Source: Piscinibacter sp. (GTDB lineage Bacteria; Pseudomonadota; Gammaproteobacteria; Burkholderiales; Burkholderiaceae_C). From it: a stretch of 64,000 nucleotides of DNA. The notes below the pieces were generated by a model. The model saw only the letters and a program-made list of their open reading frames with translations, was not told where the DNA came from and searched no databases. Positions 59,706-64,000 of the stretch are shown here, one piece after another (the stretch's first letter is position 1; each line of letters opens with the position of its first letter). The translations under genes and the position numbers were made by a program. The stretch is taken from the NCBI GenBank assembly GCA_016706565.1, contig JADJJI010000011.1, positions 62,001 through 126,000 of the forward strand, in the 5' to 3' direction.

Positions 59706-62177
59706 TCAGTTGTTCAGCGTCTTGATCGCCGCGGCGCCCAGGCCGAACTGCGAGAAGATCTGCGACCAGTCCTTCAGGTTGCGCACCAGCGCGCGGCCGA
59801 AGGTCTCGAAGTCGAGCTGGTTCGGCACGATCAGCGCATCGCCCGGCTGCATCTCCTGGGCTTCCAGGTTGCTGCCGCCGAAGAAGCCGCGGCGGTCGCC
59901 CGCATGCACCACGGTGCCGTCGGCACGCAGGATGAACATGTTCGACGGGTCGGCCGCCTCGTCTGCGCCGGCGAGCTTCAGGTAGTCGCCGGCCTTGCGG
60001 CCCGGCTTCCACAGGAACGCATTGCTGTTGACCACCGCGCCGGCCACCGTCACGAAGCCCGGTCGCGGCGGCACGCTGATGCGGTCGCCATGGTCCAGCG
60101 GCACGTCCGGCAGCGCCTCGAGGGTCTTGTCGTTCGGGTTCAGTTCGAGGGCGATGCGGCCGTTGGGCTGCAGCCGAGACAGACGCGACAGCTGGGCCTG
60201 CGTGGCCGCGGCGCTGACGATGCCAGCGTTCGGATCGTCGCGCCGGTTGGCCGCCTCGCGGGCGGCCTGGGTCGCCGAGAGCGACTCGAGCCGGGCGATC
60301 GCCTCGTTGAGGTTCTCGCGCTGGCGCTGCCGGGTCTCTTCGCGGCTGAACTCCAGCCCGTAGACGTAGGCCTGGGGCGTGAAGCCGCCGGCGCGCTGGA
60401 TCAGCGAGCGCAGCGTCTCGCCGGGTATCAACTGGTAGACGCCCGGTGCACCGACTTCGCCCTCGACCGACACCAGGCGTGTCTGCCGGGCCACCGGAAC
60501 GCGCACGTCCTTCTGGCTGTAGATGGTGACCACGTCGCCCGCGCGCAGTTCGATGTTGCTCGACTCGTCGCCCTGCAGCACTGCCTTGCCGAGGTTGAAC
60601 GGAATCACCTGGGTGCTCAGATCGACTTCGCTGAGGCGCTCGACCACCGCGTAGTCCCAGTTCAGCTCGTCGAACAGCGCCGCCGGCGCGCGGCGCGCGC
60701 GCTGGGCCACCGCGCGGTCTTCGGTCTGCTCGCGCGTGCGGGCCCGCTTGCCGGGCTGCGTCATCTGGCCCTGTGCCTGTGCCTGTGCCTGTGCCTGCAT
60801 CGGCGTCACGCCGTTGTTCGCCGTCTGCGGATCGACCGCGCTCTCGGCCAGCCCGTCCGGCTCTTCTTCCTCGAGCACTTGCACCAGCAGGTTCTTGCGG
60901 CGGTAGAAGTCGGGCGAGATCAGCGCCTCGCGGTCGGGGATCAGGTCGCGGATGCGCATGCCAGGGCGATAGGGGTAACGCAGCGGCTGCGCCACGTGGC
61001 CCTTCAGCGTGACGGCGTTGGCGAACTTCGGTGAAATCGCCAGCAGCGTCAGCACGTCGCCGTCGCGAAGAGGCTTGGACAGGCCGGTGGCGTCCAGGCC
61101 GAAGTCCTCGACCACACGCGGCGACTTCGGCATCGCGGGGTCGATGCGTTCGAGCTGCGCGCGGCTCATGTTGGCCAGCACCGTGGCGCCGCCGCTGTAG
61201 CGCAGCAGGTCGCGCACCGACTCCTGCGGCGACTTCAGTTCGTAGATGGCCGGCGCGTCGGTGGCACCCGCCAGCGCGACACGCGATCCGACCGGCTCGA
61301 AGACGACCACGTCGCCGGCCTGCAGTTGCAGGTCCTTGGACTTGTCTCCCTGCACGACGAAGTCGTAGAAATCGAGCTCGGAGATCACCTTGCCGTCACG
61401 GCGCAGCGTCACCTTGCGCATCGAACCCTGCGCGCTCGGCCCGCCCGCGGCGGCCATGGCCGACAGCACCGTCGATTGTCCCGGCAGGGTGTATGAGCCC
61501 GGGCGCTGCGCCGGGCCGACGACGAACACGCGCAGCCCGCGCAACTGACCGAGCGTGACGCTCAGGTTGAAGTTGGTGTAGATGCGGCCGATCTGGTTGC
61601 GCAGATGCTGCTCGAGGTCGGCGGCCTTCACGCCGGCGACGTTGAAGCTGCCCACCTTGGGCATGTTGAGCTGGCCGTTGCGGTCGACCTTGCTGCGGTA
61701 GTCGACGTCGATCGAGCCCCAGGCGCGGATCGTCACCTCGTCGCCGGGGCCCACCAGGTAGTCGCCGGAGACCGGCACGTTGTCTGCCGTGGCGGGCAGC
61801 CGGCGCTTGTCGGCGAAGAAGTCGGCGCCGAACACCGGCAGCAGGCGGCCCGTGGCGGCCTCGACGAACTTCTGGAACTCGCTGGGCTTGGCCTGCGGTG
61901 CGGGCAGCTCGGGCCCTTCGCCGACCATCCCGTCCTGACGATCGCCGAGCGAGCCTCGGGAATCGGCGGCACGCGCAGGCTGAGCACCGGGGCGCGTGGC
62001 AGCGCCTTGCGCGGGCTGACCCGCTGCGCCGGGCACGCGCGTTGCGGTCGGCGGCGTGTAGCCGGGCGTGTTGAAGGTCTGCGGTGACGCCGGTTCATCG
62101 GCGGCCTGGACCGCCGTGATGCCGCCGAAGATCAAGGCGGTGAAGAGGGCGGCAGAGCGCACGCGAAGGAGGATCAT
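59706..62177 (-). CDS. Polysaccharide export outer-membrane protein (Wza-like, multiple SLBB)
   Basis: About 823 aa, far longer than E. coli Wza (about 380). A signal peptide ends near AVQAADE. The Poly_export domain begins at about residue 125 (NVPVSGDYLVGPGDEVTIRAWGSIDVDY), followed by several SLBB repeats (GLRVFVVGPAQRPGSYTLPGQSTV; VALAGATDAPAIYELKSPQ; VSVEGEVGAPGVYQLIPGE; VTVAGAVVNSNAFLWKPGRKAG). Around residues 460-470 lies a Gln-Ala dipeptide run encoded by a hexanucleotide repeat. Expected to form the export channel for a capsule or exopolysaccharide. First ATG with a good signal is 62177. Confidence 0.86.
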   Translation of the reverse strand: MILLRVRSAALFTALIFGGITAVQAADEPASPQTFNTPGYTPPTATRVPGAAGQPAQGAATRPGAQPARAADSRGSLGDRQDGMVGEGPELPAPQAKPSEFQKFVEAATGRLLPVFGADFFADKRRLPATADNVPVSGDYLVGPGDEVTIRAWGSIDVDYRSKVDRNGQLNMPKVGSFNVAGVKAADLEQHLRNQIGRIYTNFNLSVTLGQLRGLRVFVVGPAQRPGSYTLPGQSTVLSAMAAAGGPSAQGSMRKVTLRRDGKVISELDFYDFVVQGDKSKDLQLQAGDVVVFEPVGSRVALAGATDAPAIYELKSPQESVRDLLRYSGGATVLANMSRAQLERIDPAMPKSPRVVEDFGLDATGLSKPLRDGDVLTLLAISPKFANAVTLKGHVAQPLRYPYRPGMRIRDLIPDREALISPDFYRRKNLLVQVLEEEEPDGLAESAVDPQTANNGVTPMQAQAQAQAQGQMTQPGKRARTREQTEDRAVAQRARRAPAALFDELNWDYAVVERLSEVDLSTQVIPFNLGKAVLQGDESSNIELRAGDVVTIYSQKDVRVPVARQTRLVSVEGEVGAPGVYQLIPGETLRSLIQRAGGFTPQAYVYGLEFSREETRQRQRENLNEAIARLESLSATQAAREAANRRDDPNAGIVSAAATQAQLSRLSRLQPNGRIALELNPNDKTLEALPDVPLDHGDRISVPPRPGFVTVAGAVVNSNAFLWKPGRKAGDYLKLAGADEAADPSNMFILRADGTVVHAGDRRGFFGGSNLEAQEMQPGDALIVPNQLDFETFGRALVRNLKDWSQIFSQFGLGAAAIKTLNN
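60771..60798 (+). repeat. Hexanucleotide tandem repeat within the wza-like gene
   Basis: CTGTGC repeated four times plus CTGC. On the coding strand it specifies alternating Gln-Ala; unit gain or loss would keep the frame and alter linker length by two residues. Confidence 0.85.
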
Positions 62178-62351
62178 GAAGTGCCGGCCACGCAGTTCGT
62201 TGTGGACCCGCGCCACTGGCGGGCCCGGACGACGCGCCGCGACGGGCCCTGTCGGGCGCTGCGCGGCGCAAGCGAATCGACCCCTGAGGGATCAGCCCGC
62301 CATGGTACCGGATGCCGTGCAGGCGCCTCCCGGCGCCCGCGTCACGGCGTC

Positions 62352-62816
62352 TTACTCCTTGCGGTAGGTGTCGTGGCAACCCTTGCAGGCCTTGCCGACC
62401 TCGCCGGTGGCCGCCTTGATGGCGTCGAGGTTGCCACCCTTGGCTGCGGTGTTGAAGGCCACCATGGCGTCCTGCATCTTGGTGGCGCCGGCGCGGAACT
62501 TGTCCATCTCGGCCCAGATTTCCGGCTTGGCCTTGGTCTCGCCCTTGTCGGATCCATCCACAAAGCCGGCGAACGGCAGCTTCGACATCGTGGTGGCGAT
62601 CTCGGCGTTGTCGGCGGCAGCCTTGGCGTCGAAGGGGGCCTTCCCGTTGGCCATGGCGGCCACGCGACCGAAGTGTGCCGCCATCACGGTGAAGGCGGCC
62701 TTGCGGTACTTGATCGCGTCTTCCGGCTTCGCGAACTGCGCGGCGGCGGGCAGGGCGGTGGCCATGCCGACGAGCGCGGCGGCGGTCAGCAGGATCGACG
62801 GGAACGGACGTTTCAT
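62352..62816 (-). CDS. Cytochrome c' (class II c-type cytochrome)
   Basis: 154-aa periplasmic haem protein. The signal peptide ends at PAAAQ (about residue 26); the four-helix body includes FAKPEDAIKYRKAAFTVMAAHFGRVAAM; the haem attachment site CKGCH is at residues 144-148, near the C-terminus as in all cytochromes c'. AGGAGAA precedes the ATG. Cytochromes c' bind NO and CO and are linked to nitrosative stress protection. Divergent from cytochrome b561. Confidence 0.92.
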   Translation of the reverse strand: MKRPFPSILLTAAALVGMATALPAAAQFAKPEDAIKYRKAAFTVMAAHFGRVAAMANGKAPFDAKAAADNAEIATTMSKLPFAGFVDGSDKGETKAKPEIWAEMDKFRAGATKMQDAMVAFNTAAKGGNLDAIKAATGEVGKACKGCHDTYRKE

Positions 62817-62973
62817 GCGGTTTCTCCTGAGGGGTTCTGTGGGGGCGTCGCACCGGGTTGGACGGCGGACGCTTCCGGGTGTACGCCGCCGGAAGCCGTT
62901 TCATTCCCGCGCGCGCCGGGTGCCCGCGCGGCAGTTATGGTGCAGACTTCGGCTCCACGGAGGATGTCCACGG

Positions 62974-63654
62974 ATGAAGGACGATGCGGTGCGCGTGCGG
63001 GTGTGGGACCTGCCCACCCGCCTGTTCCACTGGGTGCTGGCCGCGTGCGTGATCGGCTCGGTGGTGAGCGCCAAGATCGGCGGCAACGCGATGGTCTGGC
63101 ATTTCAGATTGGGCTATGTGGTCTTCACGCTGCTCGCCTTCCGGCTGCTGTGGGGCATGGTCGGCGGCCGCTGGTCGCGCTTCGGCAGCTTCGTCTATGC
63201 GCCTGCCACGCTGCTGCGCTACCTGCGCGGTGGCAGCCGCGCCGAGGAGCACCACGAGGTCGGCCACAGCCCGCTGGGCGCGCTGTCGGTGTTCGCGCTG
63301 CTGGTGATCCTGGCCGCGCAGGTGGGCAGCGGCCTGTTCGCCGACGACGAGATCTCCAATACCGGCCCGCTGATCAAGTTCGTCTCCGGTGCCACCAGCA
63401 GCACGCTGACCGCGTGGCACAAGACCTTCGGCCAGTGGACCATTCTCGCGCTCGTCGCCTTGCACGTGGCGGCCATCGCCATGTACAGGCTGCGCCGCGG
63501 GCGCGATCTGGTCCGGCCCATGCTGGTGGGCGACAAGCTGCTGCCGCCCGGCGTGCCGCCCTCGGCCGACAGCCTGGCCACCCGCGGCCTGGCGCTGCTG
63601 CTGGTGGCCGGCTGCGCCGCGGGCGTGGGCTGGCTGTTGAGCCTGGGCGATTGA
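62974..63654 (+). CDS. Cytochrome b561-like membrane protein
   Basis: 226-aa inner-membrane dihaem cytochrome of the bacterial b561 family. It starts VRVWDLPTRLFHWVLAACVIGSVVSAK, and carries four to five helices with haem-ligand His candidates in LFHW, MVWHFRLGY, TAWHKTFGQW and ALHVAAIAMY. GGAGG lies 10 nt before the ATG. Adjacent divergent cytochrome c' suggests an electron-transfer pair, b561 passing electrons from the quinone pool to a periplasmic cytochrome. Confidence 0.88.
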   Translation: MKDDAVRVRVWDLPTRLFHWVLAACVIGSVVSAKIGGNAMVWHFRLGYVVFTLLAFRLLWGMVGGRWSRFGSFVYAPATLLRYLRGGSRAEEHHEVGHSPLGALSVFALLVILAAQVGSGLFADDEISNTGPLIKFVSGATSSTLTAWHKTFGQWTILALVALHVAAIAMYRLRRGRDLVRPMLVGDKLLPPGVPPSADSLATRGLALLLVAGCAAGVGWLLSLGD

Positions 63655-63664
63655 GGGCAGGTCG

Positions 63665-64000
63665 ATGAACCACGATCCCGCACCGGACATCCGGCTCGTC
63701 ATGCCCGAATCGACCGAGGCACTCGATGCCACGCGCGTCATCTTTCGCGAGTACGCCGCCGGCCTGGGTGTGGATCTGTGCTTCCAGAACTTCGAGTCCG
63801 AGCTGGCCGGCCTGCCGGGCGAGTACGCGGCGCCGGCGGGCCACCTGCTGCTCGCGCTGGTCGACGGGGCGATCGCAGGCTGCGGCGGCTTCCGGGCGCT
63901 GACCGATTCGGACCACGCCAACGCCTGCGAGATGAAGCGCCTGTATGTGCGGCCGGCCTTTCGCCGCTTCGGACTCGGCCGCCGCCTGGCCGAGGCGCTG
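63665..64000 (+). CDS. GNAT acetyltransferase, 3' end outside the window
   Basis: Partial: 112 residues visible from the ATG at 63665, running off the window end. Contains the GNAT core: LLLALVDGAIAGCGGFRAL, then the acetyl-CoA loop RPAFRRFGLGRRLAEAL. The start lies 10 bp after the cytochrome b561 stop, so it may be in the same operon. Substrate unknown. Confidence 0.82.
   Translation, partial: MNHDPAPDIRLVMPESTEALDATRVIFREYAAGLGVDLCFQNFESELAGLPGEYAAPAGHLLLALVDGAIAGCGGFRALTDSDHANACEMKRLYVRPAFRRFGLGRRLAEAL

Overview
The window is a compact, very GC-rich chromosomal segment with about 50 protein-coding genes and no gap above roughly 225 bases. The gene content points to a betaproteobacterium of the order Burkholderiales, probably the Rubrivivax/Leptothrix/Methylibium (Sphaerotilaceae) side: a PhaM-type PHA granule protein, a DUF3567 protein, a proteobacterial-type GshA, a TIGR02001-glnK-amtB nitrogen cluster, a SAH riboswitch and protocatechuate 4,5-cleavage genes. 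No rRNA, tRNA, CRISPR array, transposase or integrase was recognised, so this looks like core or long-resident chromosome. The genus is an inference.

Layout. 1-8.9 kb: LysR regulator, GNAT acetyltransferase, FIST sensor, PhaM-like protein, TraB/GumN protein and a membrane aspartic protease (all minus), then a VOC protein, an FAH-family hydrolase, and DUF3108 and DUF3567 proteins. 9.1-13.6 kb: a double-AAA ATPase and a GGDEF-EAL protein. 13.7-19.6 kb: methionine synthase in two separate genes (homocysteine-methyltransferase half; folate/B12/reactivation half behind a SAH riboswitch), with a degenerate HD-type protein and an OmpA-like lipoprotein on the opposite strand between them. 19.8-25.4 kb: a secreted DUF1800/DUF1501 pair, a glycine-zipper protein and ComM/YifB.

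25.5-36.1 kb is the main catabolic block: a LysR regulator, a substrate-binding-fold protein with no visible signal peptide, then ligJ-ligK-(NAD-dependent dehydrogenase)-ligI-ligA-ligB-ligC, an aldo/keto reductase, an alpha/beta hydrolase and a second LigA/LigB pair. Ring cleavage by LigAB, oxidation by LigC, lactone hydrolysis by LigI, hydration by LigJ and aldol cleavage by LigK would take protocatechuate to pyruvate and oxaloacetate. No ligU-type tautomerase is present. 36.1-39.0 kb: an outer-membrane protein, glnK and amtB behind apparent NtrC sites and a sigma-54 promoter, closed by a strong terminator.

39.0-51.7 kb: glutathione synthesis (gshA, gshB) interspersed with kup, benE, an AGE-family epimerase, DoxX, an amidase, an atypical SHMT-like enzyme, an ABC-F ATPase and an unknown protein. 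51.8-58.5 kb: a MocR-type regulator divergent from a six-gene overlapping operon (LysE exporter, EamA transporter, aminotransferase, PhzF, VOC, threonine-dehydratase-like), apparently for an unidentified amino acid. 58.5-64 kb: polysaccharide-export wzz/wza-type genes, cytochrome c', cytochrome b561 and a GNAT gene cut by the window end.

Cross-cutting observations: at least six genes carry a -10-like hexamer exactly 6 nt before the start codon, which predicts leaderless mRNAs; and a short GC-rich repeat sits just upstream of two start codons, with a partial third copy.
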